Both the position numbers and the translations under genes were made by a program. DNA of 64,000 nucleotides from Marinirhabdus gelatinilytica (GTDB lineage: Bacteria > Bacteroidota > Bacteroidia > Flavobacteriales > Flavobacteriaceae): positions 434,001 to 498,000 of the forward strand of contig NZ_QRAO01000001.1 in assembly GCF_003353425.1 (NCBI RefSeq), read 5' to 3'. Below the pieces are notes generated by a model. That model had not been told where the DNA came from. It was given only the letters and a program-made list of their open reading frames with translations, and searched no databases. Of the stretch, positions 17,565 through 27,091 are shown piece after piece; the stretch's first letter is position 1; the number at the start of each line of letters is the position of its first letter.

Positions 17565-17769
17565 GGTTATTGTGGACAGCTTGTTCTTTAACAAATAAGT
17601 ACAACCACAGAGCAATAGCAACCATTCAGATCTCACGGGTTGCAGTCGCGCCACCAAAAAAATGCATCAGGTCATTCCACCACTCAAGCCTCAAAGCCAA
17701 AAAGGGCGAGCGAAGCAGCCAGTGCACTACCAGCAATTTTAGTCGCACCCTTCCAACTAATTACTAAAA

Positions 17770-18819
17770 TTATACATCATCATAATCTACCGCCAGAGTG
17801 GGCGTAGTAGGGTGTGCTTGGCAGGTCAGGACCAGACCTTCGGCAATCTCGCTATCGGTCAATATTTGGTTTTTGCGCATTTCGGCCTTTCCTTCGGTGA
17901 TTCGTGCTATACAAGTACTGCAAATCCCACCTTGACAGCTGTAGGGCGCATCCAGCCCTTTATCCAGCACAGCCTCTAAAACCGAAGTGTCCTTGGGCAT
18001 AGCAAAGGATTCGGTTTCATCATCTACCGTAACGGTCAAGGTGGTTTCCCCTTCATGGGGTTCGACCAAGAGGCCTTCTTCGGCAGTGGTAAAAAGTTCA
18101 AAATGGATCAATTTTTCGTTGATACCGTTCTCCTTTAATGTTGAGGATACCTCGTCTATCATAGGTTCTGGTCCGCAGATGTAAAAAGCATCAAAAGAGG
18201 TAAATTCAAACTTATTCTTTAGGTAATAGTTCACAATGCTTCGGTCTATCCTCCCAAAGCGGGCATTGTCCTCACGGGAGCGACTATAGATAAACTCCAG
18301 TTCAAGCCTTTCTGGATAGTTGCGCTTCAGTTCCATCAAACTACTGTGGAACATGGCCTCAAGTTGTGATTTATTTCCGTACACCAATAAAAACTTGCTG
18401 TTGGGTTCATCACGCAGGACAGTTTCAATAATGGATAGTACGGGCGTGATACCGCTACCCGCAACAAAGGCCGCATAATAATTTTTGGCCTTTTCATTAG
18501 TGTCCAAAACAAATTTTCCTTCTGGCGGCATCACCTCCAGCGTGTCTCCCTCCTTGAGTTGTGTGTTTGCATAGACCGAAAAAGTCCCCCCTTCCACCTT
18601 TTTTATCCCCACTTTTAACAGCTCGCTACTGGGGTGGCTGTGTATGGAATAGGCGCGACGTATCTCGTTACCTTCAGTAATGTGTTTTATGGTGATATAT
18701 TGTCCGGGCTTATGGGCAAAGGAGCTTTTTATATCTGCTGGAATCTCGAAAGCAACCGAAACTGAATTTGGAGTTTCTTTTTCAATTTTTGAAACGCGTA
18801 GGGTATGGAATTCGCTCAT
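17770..18819 (-). CDS. flavin reductase with C-terminal 2Fe-2S domain (PaaE/ferredoxin-NADP reductase type)
   Basis: A 349-residue electron-transfer protein. The FAD-binding barrel has RRAYSIHSHPSS at about residues 53-64, the NAD(P) domain has AAFVAGSGITPVLSIIE and FYICGPEPMIDEV, and residues about 262-349 are a plant-type ferredoxin domain with cysteines in SCQGGICSTC and a fourth in VLTCQAHP. It moves electrons from NAD(P)H through FAD to the 2Fe-2S cluster and a partner. PaaE of the phenylacetyl-CoA epoxidase has this architecture, but no paa genes are nearby, so the partner is unknown. It is convergent with the GT9 gene. Confidence 0.88.
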   Translation of the reverse strand: MSEFHTLRVSKIEKETPNSVSVAFEIPADIKSSFAHKPGQYITIKHITEGNEIRRAYSIHSHPSSELLKVGIKKVEGGTFSVYANTQLKEGDTLEVMPPEGKFVLDTNEKAKNYYAAFVAGSGITPVLSIIETVLRDEPNSKFLLVYGNKSQLEAMFHSSLMELKRNYPERLELEFIYSRSREDNARFGRIDRSIVNYYLKNKFEFTSFDAFYICGPEPMIDEVSSTLKENGINEKLIHFELFTTAEEGLLVEPHEGETTLTVTVDDETESFAMPKDTSVLEAVLDKGLDAPYSCQGGICSTCIARITEGKAEMRKNQILTDSEIAEGLVLTCQAHPTTPTLAVDYDDV

Positions 18820-18928
18820 AGAGGATTATATGATTTCAGCAAAAATAAGGAATAAGAATCGTAAAAAAGATAGAAACAACCATAGGAAAAACCAATTTTG
18901 AAAGCCAAAACGGCCTATTTCTAAAAAA

Positions 18929-18948
18929 GAAGCGTATTTTTACGCTTC
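18929..18948. promoter_or_regulatory. perfect palindrome upstream of sprE
   Basis: GAAGCGTA-TTTT-TACGCTTC, an 8-bp perfect stem in the gap between divergent genes, with TATTTTTA (a -7-like box) forming its centre. It lies upstream of both neighbours, so it is not their terminator; an operator or promoter for sprE is possible. Confidence 0.35.
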
Positions 18949-19014
18949 CTTTAGTCCGTACATACTAAAATCGAAGTATTTAAGTTAGAATACGTATAAA
19001 AAAGAAACTACATT

Positions 19015-21567
19015 TTGAACGGTATTTATAAAACTACAATAGCACTACTGGCAGTATTGATGCTAGTAGCTTGTTCCCGAAAAAAGAACACCTTTTTGAG
19101 CCGAAACTTCCACGCGGTAACGGCCGAATATAACACGCTTTACAACGGTGGTCTGGCCTTTGAAGATGGTAAGGAAGAGCTGGCGTTGACCTATCAGGAC
19201 AATTATTGGGAAATCCTTCCCGTGGAGCGTGTTACCCTGCAGGACGAAATAGACACCCCGGGAGAGAAAAAAGACCCTAATTTTGAAAGAGCCGAAGAAA
19301 AAGCTGTAAAAGCAATACAAAAACATTCTATTTATCTCGATGGGAAGGAATACAACCCACAGATAGACGAAGCATACATGCTCCTGGGGAAGTCTCGTTA
19401 TTTTGACCAACGTTATATCCCTGCGCAGGATGCTTTCAACTTTATTTTAAATCGTTATCCCACCAGCAACAACATTAACCGCGCAAAGGTGTGGAAAGCA
19501 AAGACCAACATACGCTTGAACAACGAAGATGTTGCCCTGGAGAACCTTCAGAAAATGATGGATGAAGCAGAACTGGAAGAAGAAGAACTGGCCGAGGCCT
19601 CTGCGATCATGGCGCAAGCCTATATTAATTTAGACTCCCTTCCAGAAGCATTGCCGTACATCAAGCTGGCTTCAGAATACGAAAAAAAGAACGAGCTTAA
19701 AGGTCGCTATGCCTATATAAAAGGGCAAGTGTACGACAGGCTGGAGATGAAGGACAGTGCCAATCTAGCCTACGATGAGGTAATCGAGATGAACCGAAAG
19801 TCGCCACGGGTGTATATGATAAACGCATACATAGCAAAGGCGAGAAATTTCGATTACGACAAGGAAGACAAGGTAGCTTTCCTCGAATTGTTGACCGATC
19901 TGGAAGAGAACCGTGAAAACCGCCCATTTCTTGATAAAATTTATAACCAAATAGGCGAATATTACCGAAACTATGATAGTATTGGCCTTGCCATAGATTA
20001 TTACAACAAGTCCATACAAGATTTCAAGGGCGACAAGTATTTACAATCTATGAACTACCGCACGCTGGCAGAAATAAATTTTGATGCTGCAAACTATAAA
20101 GTGGCAGGCGCCTATTACGACAGTACCATTACCAATTTAGCTATAAATACCCGTGAATGGAGACGCTTTAAGAAGAAGCGTGAAAACTTGGATGATGTTA
20201 TTAAATATGAGGACATTGCCACCCAAAACGATAGTATTCTTTCGCTGGTCGCAATGAACGAGGGAGAACGCCTGGCCTATTTTACTGAGTACACAAACCA
20301 ACTAAGAGAAAAAGCGCGACAGGACAGTATTGCACAAGCCAAAGCCGAAGATAGGATTACAAACAAAGAATTTTACAAGAAGAACACCGGTGGCACGAGC
20401 AAAGCAGGAGAAGGTAACAGCACCTTTTATTTTTACAACCCTACAACCGTTTCCTACGGAAGACAGGAATTTAAAAACATTTGGGGAAGCCGAAAGCTAG
20501 AGGATTATTGGAGACTCTCGAGCAAGCAAACAGTTTCCATCGAAAAAGAAGGCCCCATTGTTGAAACCGTAAAAATTAACGAAAGCGAGCTCTACGACCC
20601 GCAGAGTTATATTGTAAATATCCCTTCGGACCAAAAAGTGATAGATAGCATCGCCAAGGACCGAAACTTCGCATACTATCAATTGGGGCTCATCTACAAA
20701 GAAAAGTTCAGGGAGTACGGCCTTGCCACTAACAGGTTGGAAAAACTCCTTACACTCAACCCAGAGGAGCGCCTAATACTGCCCACCAAATACAACCTCT
20801 ACAAAATTTACAACCAAGAGGAAAACATAGCACTGGCAGAAAAGTATAAAAACGATATTATAAACAACCACCCGGATTCCCGCTATGCTGAAATTTTACT
20901 CAATCCCAACACCCAGTTGGCAACAGACGAGAGCAGCCCGGAATATAAATACAAGGAACTTTACAAAGAGTTTGAAAAATCTCGCTATGGATATGTAATT
21001 GATACCGCCGATGAGTATATAACCCTATACAACGGAAACGATATTGTTCCCAAACTTGAAATGCTCAAGGCAACAGCACTGGCACGCCAAGACGGTTTCG
21101 AAGCGTATAAAAAAGCGCTGAATTACATAGCATTGAACTATCCAAACTCCGAAGAAGGAAAAGAAGCTGAAACGCTCTATAAAACCACTGTCCCAAAACT
21201 GGCACAAAAAGATTTCAGCACAGACGAGGAGAGTGACAAGTGGAAGCTGGTATACCAATTCCCAGTAACCGAAAGAGAGGCGGCCACTGCCTTACAAGAC
21301 AAACTGAATGAGGGCATAAAGGAATACAACTATTTCAATATGAGTACCTCGGTAGATTATTACGACCCAAACACTATATTTGTGATAGTCCACGGCCTTA
21401 ATACCCGAATGGGCGGAAGAGGCTTTGCCGAAGTTCTGAAAGAGAACAAGAAGTATAAGATTAAAAGAGAATCTTTCGAGATATCATCGCCAAACTATAA
21501 GATAATCCAGATCCATAAAAACCTAGACAGCTACTTACGAGAAACAACACTAGAGGCAGAAAAATAG
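19015..21567 (+). CDS. sprE: T9SS/gliding motility TPR lipoprotein SprE (PorW-like)
   Basis: An 850-residue lipoprotein with signal peptide and lipobox LMLVACS (Cys20), followed by the diagnostic FLSRNFHAVTAEYNTLYNGG segment of SprE/PorW. The middle carries many helical tetratricopeptide-like repeats (for example EAYMLLGKSRYFDQRYIPAQDAFNFIL), and the C-terminus has a beta-rich segment (SVDYYDPNTIFVIVHGL). SprE is needed for type IX secretion and gliding in Flavobacterium and probably sits at the inner face of the outer membrane. Length is close to the known protein. The start is TTG, placed directly before the signal peptide. Four secreted proteins in this window carry sorting domains that would use this system. 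Confidence 0.9.
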   Translation: MNGIYKTTIALLAVLMLVACSRKKNTFLSRNFHAVTAEYNTLYNGGLAFEDGKEELALTYQDNYWEILPVERVTLQDEIDTPGEKKDPNFERAEEKAVKAIQKHSIYLDGKEYNPQIDEAYMLLGKSRYFDQRYIPAQDAFNFILNRYPTSNNINRAKVWKAKTNIRLNNEDVALENLQKMMDEAELEEEELAEASAIMAQAYINLDSLPEALPYIKLASEYEKKNELKGRYAYIKGQVYDRLEMKDSANLAYDEVIEMNRKSPRVYMINAYIAKARNFDYDKEDKVAFLELLTDLEENRENRPFLDKIYNQIGEYYRNYDSIGLAIDYYNKSIQDFKGDKYLQSMNYRTLAEINFDAANYKVAGAYYDSTITNLAINTREWRRFKKKRENLDDVIKYEDIATQNDSILSLVAMNEGERLAYFTEYTNQLREKARQDSIAQAKAEDRITNKEFYKKNTGGTSKAGEGNSTFYFYNPTTVSYGRQEFKNIWGSRKLEDYWRLSSKQTVSIEKEGPIVETVKINESELYDPQSYIVNIPSDQKVIDSIAKDRNFAYYQLGLIYKEKFREYGLATNRLEKLLTLNPEERLILPTKYNLYKIYNQEENIALAEKYKNDIINNHPDSRYAEILLNPNTQLATDESSPEYKYKELYKEFEKSRYGYVIDTADEYITLYNGNDIVPKLEMLKATALARQDGFEAYKKALNYIALNYPNSEEGKEAETLYKTTVPKLAQKDFSTDEESDKWKLVYQFPVTEREAATALQDKLNEGIKEYNYFNMSTSVDYYDPNTIFVIVHGLNTRMGGRGFAEVLKENKKYKIKRESFEISSPNYKIIQIHKNLDSYLRETTLEAEK

Positions 21568-21595
21568 AAAACAACAATCCCCAAAAACAAACACT

Positions 21596-22054
21596 ATGTT
21601 TTCAGATAAAAATAAACAAACCAAGAGTATGGAACCATCAGCAAGTCAAAACAGGATCAATGAAGGAACCGAGTTAAAGGGAGACATCATCTCCAGCGGT
21701 TTTTTCAGGATAGACGGAACAGTAAGTGGAAACATTAGCAAGCCGTCCAAGGTTGTCATAGGTAAAAACGGTAGCGTGAACGGAAAACTTATTTGCGAGG
21801 ATGCCGATATTGAAGGCAAATTTGAAGGTAATCTAGACGTCTCCGGCACACTCACCTTAAAATCTACTGCCCATATCGAAGGCGAAGTGATTGTAGGTAA
21901 ACTGGCCGTAGAGCCCGGAGCCACCTTTAACGCTTCGTGCAGTATGCAAGGGGCCAAAAAAGCCAAGCCAGAAAACAGCACGAACACCGAAGAAAAAGCA
22001 CACCCTTACGACCGTCAACAGCGCTTAAAGAAGCAATCTGAGCCACTCAAATAG
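21596..22054 (+). CDS. bactofilin (polymer-forming cytoskeletal protein)
   Basis: A 152-residue bactofilin. After a short disordered N-terminus, residues about 24-118 are a right-handed beta-helix made of short GxI/V repeats (LKGDIISSGFFRIDGTVSGNI, VVIGKNGSVNGKLICEDADIEGKFEGNL), and the tail is polar and charged. Bactofilins assemble without nucleotide into filaments at the membrane and scaffold envelope enzymes. The stop codon overlaps the GTG start of the ATP-synthase-linked gene atpZ by one base, placing it at the head of the ATP synthase operon. Confidence 0.92.
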   Translation: MFSDKNKQTKSMEPSASQNRINEGTELKGDIISSGFFRIDGTVSGNISKPSKVVIGKNGSVNGKLICEDADIEGKFEGNLDVSGTLTLKSTAHIEGEVIVGKLAVEPGATFNASCSMQGAKKAKPENSTNTEEKAHPYDRQQRLKKQSEPLK

Positions 22055-22278
22055 TGGCAAACAACACTCCATCGGGTTTAAAACGCTGGCTCGTCCTCAC
22101 CGCCATTGGGCTGGAAATGGGAGTCGTTATATATCTATTTGTACAGTTGGGCAAATGGTTGGACACCACCTATGGGGCTGTAGATAGCAAGACCTACCTT
22201 ATTATATGTACCCTGGCGGGAGTGGCCATTTCCTTATTTTTAGTACTGAAACAAACCAATAGGTTGAATAGAGATTAA
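22054..22278 (+). CDS. AtpZ/AtpI family ATP synthase accessory protein
   Basis: A 74-residue protein with two hydrophobic helices (ALTAIGLEMGVVIYLFVQLGKWLD-like and YLIICTLAGVAISLFLVL) and the conserved LGKWLD turn between them, as in the AtpZ/AtpI family. Members assist assembly of the c-ring or bind Mg/Ca ions at F0. The start codon is GTG at 22054, touching the bactofilin stop. It lies ahead of atpB, the normal position. Confidence 0.85.
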   Translation: MANNTPSGLKRWLVLTAIGLEMGVVIYLFVQLGKWLDTTYGAVDSKTYLIICTLAGVAISLFLVLKQTNRLNRD

Positions 22279-22288
22279 GCTTACTGAA

Positions 22289-22729
22289 ATGTTCCAAGCC
22301 ACAAAATTTTTAACGATTCTTCTCTTAATACTGGCTGTAACCTTGGGGTTACATATAGGAGTACTTTATCTAATGGATCTGCCACTTTTTTCAGATAAAA
22401 TTGTACTCAGTTATGGCGTTAATTTTTTACTGGCGGCATTCATTTATATCATTATTCAACAAATCCTGAAAAATAACGGTACCTACGCAGGCTTTGTTTT
22501 TATGGCCGGTAGTGCTCTCAAATTTGTAATTTTCTTTACGGTTTTTTACCCGTCTTACAATCAGGACGATGTGATGCAAAAGACCGAATTTACTGCCTTT
22601 TTCATTCCCTACGCCGTCTGTCTCATTCTTGAAGTTACCTACCTTTCCAAACAGCTTAACAATCAGCCCTATTCCCCAAAAAATAGCCAAGATCCAGCAA
22701 CATCAAATTCAGAAGAAAAAAAGAGTTGA
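22289..22729 (+). CDS. small four-helix membrane protein, DUF6168-like
   Basis: A 146-residue protein with four hydrophobic helices at roughly residues 7-28, 40-62, 68-90 and 100-120, and a polar C-terminal tail rich in Asn, Ser and Pro. It sits between atpZ and atpB as the AtpI-like proteins of other phyla do. I recall a flavobacterial family DUF6168 here, not verified. A role in ATP synthase assembly is a guess from position. Confidence 0.75.
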   Translation: MFQATKFLTILLLILAVTLGLHIGVLYLMDLPLFSDKIVLSYGVNFLLAAFIYIIIQQILKNNGTYAGFVFMAGSALKFVIFFTVFYPSYNQDDVMQKTEFTAFFIPYAVCLILEVTYLSKQLNNQPYSPKNSQDPATSNSEEKKS

Positions 22730-22738
22730 ATTTGTTTT

Positions 22739-22766
22739 TTGTTTTTGTAAAAGTACCCTATTTTTG
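22739..22766 (+). promoter_or_regulatory. -33/-7 promoter upstream of atpB
   Basis: TTG (22739-22741), 17-base spacer, then TATTTTTG (22759-22766). About 36 bases before the atpB ATG. It would give atpBEFHAG a promoter separate from the bactofilin transcript. Confidence 0.6.
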
Positions 22767-22802
22767 CACCGATTTTAAGGACACCGAATAATTGGTTCAA
22801 AA

Positions 22803-23945
22803 ATGCGAAAAAACACATTGGTTAGAGTATTGAGCGTTCTCATCTTAGCGGTAGGCTTTTCTGCCACTGCAGCACCCCAAAAAGATGATGGTGATTCCCC
22901 AAAGGACACCAAAACCGAAATCAAGGAATATATAGCGCATCACCTTCAGGATTCCCACGATTTTAACATAATGGCCTCTACCGATGAAGAGACCGGTGAG
23001 GTACACCACTACGGTTTCCCACTTCCAGTGATCTTTTGGGACGATGGAAAACTACACACGTTTATGTCTTCCAAATTCCACCACGGTGAAACTGCGGTTG
23101 AATCCCAAGGAAATCATTACAAATTATACCACAGCAAAATATATAGAGTAGATGCCGATGGAAATTTGAACTATGACGAAGCCCATGGCGACCATCCCAC
23201 AGGAAGGGTTCATTTAGATCTTTCCATTACGAAAAGCGTGGTGATGATGTTGGTAACGGGATTGTTGTTAATATGGTTGTTCCGCAGCTTGGCAAAGAGC
23301 TATGGCAAGAACGGAAGCATTCCCAAAGGGATTGGCCGCTTCTTCGAGCCTATCGTACTTTATATCCGTGATGATATTGCTAAAGCGAACATCGGAGAGC
23401 ATAAATACAAAAGGTATATGCCTTTCTTGTTGACCGTGTTCTTCTTTATATGGTTTTTGAATATGTTCGGTCTCACACCTCTTGGGGTAAACGTAACAGG
23501 AAATATTGCAGTAACCGCCGCATTGGCAATCTTGGTGTTCTTGTTAACAAACTTTACTGGGACCAAAGATTACTGGAAGCACATTTTCGATCCGCTAGGC
23601 GATGGTATGCCTTGGATTGGTAAAGCAATAATATACATCATCCTAATTCCTATTGAAATTTTAGGACTGTTCATCAAGCCGTTTGCGCTTATGATTCGTT
23701 TGTATGCGAACATGACAGCGGGACACGTAGTATTGATGAGCTTGATAGGTTTGATATTTATTTTTAAGAGCTGGGTAGGCGGACCGTTAAGTTTCGGACT
23801 GTCCTTCGCCATCTCATTGATAGAATTATTTGTAGCACTCTTGCAGGCGTACATCTTTACGATGTTGGCTGCCTTGTATTTCGGGTTCGCCTCCGAAACA
23901 CACGAACATGCCGAAGAGCATGATGGAGAAGTGGCTCACCTATAA
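22803..23945 (+). CDS. atpB: F0F1 ATP synthase subunit a
   Basis: A 380-residue subunit a, the stator half of the proton channel in the inner membrane. Residues 1-23 are a signal-peptide-like segment and about 25-140 form a periplasmic extension rich in His, Asp and Glu (for example HHLQDSHDF, EVHHYGFPLP). Six or so helices follow. IRLYANMTAGHVVL carries the essential arginine near residue 300 and the final helices contain LIELFVALLQAYIFTMLAALYFG. The N-terminal extension is much longer than in E. coli, as is usual in Bacteroidota. Gene order atpB-E-F-H-A-G follows. Confidence 0.95.
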   Translation: MRKNTLVRVLSVLILAVGFSATAAPQKDDGDSPKDTKTEIKEYIAHHLQDSHDFNIMASTDEETGEVHHYGFPLPVIFWDDGKLHTFMSSKFHHGETAVESQGNHYKLYHSKIYRVDADGNLNYDEAHGDHPTGRVHLDLSITKSVVMMLVTGLLLIWLFRSLAKSYGKNGSIPKGIGRFFEPIVLYIRDDIAKANIGEHKYKRYMPFLLTVFFFIWFLNMFGLTPLGVNVTGNIAVTAALAILVFLLTNFTGTKDYWKHIFDPLGDGMPWIGKAIIYIILIPIEILGLFIKPFALMIRLYANMTAGHVVLMSLIGLIFIFKSWVGGPLSFGLSFAISLIELFVALLQAYIFTMLAALYFGFASETHEHAEEHDGEVAHL

Positions 23946-23947
23946 TT

Positions 23948-24024
23948 TTCGACTCCGCTCAGCTTACTGGTGAGCGTTTCGGAATTATAGTAATAATCGC
24001 CCGTATCCTGAGCGTAGTTGAAGG
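23948..24024. repeat. pair of inverted interspersed repeats (CCTGAGCG..GTCGAAGG type)
   Basis: In the atpB-atpE gap, 23948-23963 carries TTCGACTCCGCTCAGC and 24007-24024 carries CCTGAGCGTAGTTGAAGG, degenerate copies in opposite orientation. Related copies occur at 25442, 27092, 30251 and 54489. Confidence 0.7.
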
Positions 24025-24049
24025 AAAGGGTTTTAAGCAGAATGTTTAA

Positions 24050-24259
<210 letters not shown>

Positions 24260-24279
24260 TCAAACAAGATAACATATCG

Positions 24280-24298
24280 CCGCAACGGTTGGTTGCGG
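24280..24298. promoter_or_regulatory. intercistronic hairpin after atpE
   Basis: CCGCAAC / GTTGCGG, 7-bp perfect stem with a 5-base loop, 21 bases after the atpE stop. No long T-run follows, so it is more likely an mRNA processing, stability or attenuation element than a full terminator. Confidence 0.45.
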
Positions 24299-24344
24299 GG
24301 ATGTGTTTCTATTTTAAATTAGACTTTAGTATAAACCAAAAAGA

Positions 24345-24362
24345 TTCCCGTTTTTTCGGGAA
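24345..24362. promoter_or_regulatory. hairpin directly before the atpF start
   Basis: TTCCCG-TTTTTT-CGGGAA, a 6-bp perfect stem whose last base touches the first possible atpF ATG (24363). It could lower translation of subunit b relative to subunit c. Confidence 0.45.
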
Positions 24363-24872
24363 ATGAATATGGAAAAATTAATAAACGACTTTTCATTCGG
24401 GCTTTTTATCTGGCAGATCATCTTGTTCCTGCTACTGTTGTTTCTATTGCGCAAGTTTGCATGGAAACCTATTCTTAAAGCGGTAGAAGACCGTGAAACA
24501 GGAATCAAGGAGGCGTTGGATTCTGCTGAAAAAGCAAAACTGGAAATGGCCAACTTGCAGGCAGACAACGAAAAATTGTTGCAAGAGGCTCGTGCCGAAC
24601 GCGATACAATGTTAAAAGAGGCGCGTGAGATGAAGGCAAAGATGATTGCAGATGCCAAGGAAGAAGCCCAAGCTGAAGCCAACAAGACTATCGCAAACGC
24701 ACAAACGGCTATTGAAGGTGAAAAGAAAGCCGCCATTGCCGAGTTGAAAGAAACCGTTGCAAATCTTTCGGTAGAAATTGCCGAGAAGGTAGTGAAGAGC
24801 GAGTTGTCCAATAAAGACAAACAACTAGAACTGGTTGACTCCATGTTGAAAGACGCCAACTTAAACAACTAA
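24363..24872 (+). CDS. atpF: F0F1 ATP synthase subunit b
   Basis: A 169-residue peripheral-stalk subunit. One N-terminal membrane helix (FGLFIWQIILFLLLLFLLRKFAW) is followed by KPILKAVEDRETGIKEAL and a long charged coiled coil to the end, the standard subunit b architecture. The start is ambiguous between ATG at 24363 and ATG at 24369 (MEKLINDF, which matches how the family usually begins). It precedes the delta subunit by five bases. Confidence 0.94.
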   Translation: MNMEKLINDFSFGLFIWQIILFLLLLFLLRKFAWKPILKAVEDRETGIKEALDSAEKAKLEMANLQADNEKLLQEARAERDTMLKEAREMKAKMIADAKEEAQAEANKTIANAQTAIEGEKKAAIAELKETVANLSVEIAEKVVKSELSNKDKQLELVDSMLKDANLNN

Positions 24873-24877
24873 AACAA

Positions 24878-25417
24878 ATGAGCAGCAGAGCAGCCATACG
24901 ATACGCAAAAGCAGTCTTGGACCAAGCAAACGATGCCCAATTAGGTAATGTTGTTTTTGGCGATATGAAGTCTGTTGCGGCTACTATCGAGAACAGTAAG
25001 GAATTACGAACGGTGTTGAGCAGCCCTGTAATTAAAGGGGAAGACAAAAAGCAAGCCCTACATAAGATATTTGAGGGAAACAGTGATGTGACCAAAGGCT
25101 TGATCGATATCTTGACGAACAACAACAGGATCAATTTGTTGGCTGGCGTGGCACAGAGTTACGTAACACTCTACAACGAAGCGCAAGGCGTAAAAGTTGC
25201 CGAGGTTACCACAGCAGTACCAATTTCTTCAGAACTGGAGACAAAAGTACTCGCAAAAGTTAAAGAAATGACGGGGAGCGACAGCGTGACCTTGAATAAT
25301 ATCATAGATGAAGCAATCATTGGCGGATTTATCCTCCGTGTGGGCGACCTGCAATACAACGCAAGCATTGCCAACCAATTGGATAGTATAAAAAGAGAAT
25401 TTACTAAATCATTATAA
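24878..25417 (+). CDS. atpH: F0F1 ATP synthase subunit delta
   Basis: A 179-residue OSCP/delta subunit linking the peripheral stalk to the top of the alpha/beta hexamer. The N-terminal helical domain begins AIRYAKAVLDQA, and the C-terminal part contains the typical GGFILRVGDLQYNASIANQLDSIKREF signature. Length is normal. An 80-base gap with a CCTGAGCG-type repeat separates it from atpA. Confidence 0.94.
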   Translation: MSSRAAIRYAKAVLDQANDAQLGNVVFGDMKSVAATIENSKELRTVLSSPVIKGEDKKQALHKIFEGNSDVTKGLIDILTNNNRINLLAGVAQSYVTLYNEAQGVKVAEVTTAVPISSELETKVLAKVKEMTGSDSVTLNNIIDEAIIGGFILRVGDLQYNASIANQLDSIKREFTKSL

Positions 25418-25441
25418 GTAACTGCACTAGATAGATATCCG

Positions 25442-25479
25442 GTGTCACCCTGAGCGTAGTCGAAGCACAGTCGAAGGGT
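25442..25479. repeat. interspersed repeat (CCTGAGCG..GTCGAAGG type)
   Basis: GTGTCACCCTGAGCGTAGTCGAAG followed by a partial second GTCGAAGGGT, in the atpH-atpA gap. Same family as 27092-27117. Confidence 0.75.
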
Positions 25480-25496
25480 ACTAAACTTAAAACAAA

Positions 25497-27077
25497 ATGG
25501 CAGAAGTTAAACCAGCTGAAGTTTCAGCAATCTTAAAACAACAACTTACGGGCTTTGAAGCAACCGCTTCATTGGACGAAGTAGGAACTGTATTAACCGT
25601 AGGAGATGGTATTGCACGTGTATATGGGCTTGCCAATGCAGAATACGGAGAATTGGTAGCGTTCGAGAACGGTATGGAAGGTATCGTTTTGAACCTGGAA
25701 GAAGATAATGTAGGGGTTGTATTGTTAGGACCCTCTAGAGGTATTGCCGAAGGAGCAACCGTAAAGCGCACCCAACGTATCGCATCTATCAACGTAGGTG
25801 AAGGTATCGTAGGTCGTGTGGTAAACACCTTGGGACAACCTATAGATGGTAAAGGAGCGATAGAAGGTGAGTTATACGAAATGCCATTAGAGCGTAAGGC
25901 ACCAGGGGTAATTTACCGTCAACCGGTAAACGAGCCGTTACAAACAGGAATTAAGAGTATTGACGCAATGATCCCAGTAGGTCGTGGCCAGCGTGAGTTG
26001 GTTATTGGTGACCGTCAAACAGGGAAATCTACCGTATGTATCGATACCATCCTGAACCAAAAAGAATTTTACGATGCTGGTGAGCCAGTATATTGTATCT
26101 ATGTTGCGATTGGGCAAAAAGCTTCAACAGTAGCAAATATTGCAAAGGTATTGGAAGATGCTGGAGCACTTGCCTATACTACCATTGTAGCCGCAAACGC
26201 ATCGGACCCCGCACCAATGCAGGTATATGCGCCGTTTGCAGGAGCTGCCATTGGGGAGTACTTTAGAGATACAGGGCGTCCAGCCTTGATCGTGTACGAT
26301 GATTTGTCAAAACAAGCGGTAGCATACCGTGAGGTGTCCTTGTTGCTTCGTCGTCCACCAGGGCGTGAGGCATATCCTGGAGACGTATTTTACCTTCACT
26401 CAAGATTGTTGGAGCGTTCCGCAAAAGTAATTGCCGATGATGCCATTGCTGCTGAAATGAACGACCTTCCAGCTTCGTTAAAGGAGAAAGTAAAAGGAGG
26501 CGGATCCTTAACGGCACTTCCTATTATTGAAACACAAGCGGGTGACGTTTCGGCATATATCCCAACCAACGTAATTTCGATTACCGATGGACAGATCTTC
26601 CTAGATGGTGACTTGTTCAACTCTGGGGTACGTCCAGCGATTAATGTTGGTATCTCGGTATCTCGTGTGGGAGGTAGTGCACAGATCAAGTCAATGAAGA
26701 AAGTATCCGGTACGTTGAAACTGGACCAAGCAGCCTTCCGTGAATTGGAAGCCTTTGCAAAGTTTGGTTCCGATCTGGATGCAGCTACCCTCAACGTTAT
26801 TGAAAAAGGAAAGCGTAATGTAGAGATCTTGAAGCAACCAGAGAACACTCCTTATACGGTGGAAGACCAGATTGCGATCATCTATGCAGGTTCAAAGAAC
26901 TTGTTGCGTAATGTTCCTGTTGAAAAAGTAAAGGAATTTGAAAGAGACTATCTAGAATTATTGAACGCAAAGCACAGAGATATTTTAGATACACTGAAAG
27001 CAGGTAAATTGACTGACGAGGTAACAGATACCTTAACAGCTGTTGCCGCAGACCTTTCAGCTCGTTACAAGTCTTAA
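25497..27077 (+). CDS. atpA: F0F1 ATP synthase subunit alpha
   Basis: A 526-residue alpha subunit, the regulatory nucleotide-binding member of the F1 hexamer. The P-loop GDRQTGKST is at about residues 170-178, followed by [15 protein letters not shown]. The family signature region [22 protein letters not shown] holds the arginine finger (ISVSRVG). Length and domain order are normal. The catalytic beta and epsilon genes are not in the following 35 kb, in keeping with the split atpDC arrangement of Bacteroidota. Confidence 0.97.
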   Translation: MAEVKPAEVSAILKQQLTGFEATASLDEVGTVLTVGDGIARVYGLANAEYGELVAFENGMEGIVLNLEEDNVGVVLLGPSRGIAEGATVKRTQRIASINVGEGIVGRVVNTLGQPIDGKGAIEGELYEMPLERKAPGVIYRQPVNEPLQTGIKSIDAMIPVGRGQRELVIGDRQTGKSTVCIDTILNQKEFYDAGEPVYCIYVAIGQKASTVANIAKVLEDAGALAYTTIVAANASDPAPMQVYAPFAGAAIGEYFRDTGRPALIVYDDLSKQAVAYREVSLLLRRPPGREAYPGDVFYLHSRLLERSAKVIADDAIAAEMNDLPASLKEKVKGGGSLTALPIIETQAGDVSAYIPTNVISITDGQIFLDGDLFNSGVRPAINVGISVSRVGGSAQIKSMKKVSGTLKLDQAAFRELEAFAKFGSDLDAATLNVIEKGKRNVEILKQPENTPYTVEDQIAIIYAGSKNLLRNVPVEKVKEFERDYLELLNAKHRDILDTLKAGKLTDEVTDTLTAVAADLSARYKS

Positions 27078-27091
27078 AACAAGTATAGCAA

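Noticed and set aside
17565-17769. Small plus-strand frame between the GT9 and reductase genes
   Set aside because: No conserved features and no start context; the gap appears to be non-coding, possibly decayed sequence.
24326-24868. 180-codon frame on the minus strand opposite atpF
   Set aside because: It is the complement of the Ala/Glu/Lys-rich coiled coil of subunit b and is rich in Ser, Phe and Ala without any motif.
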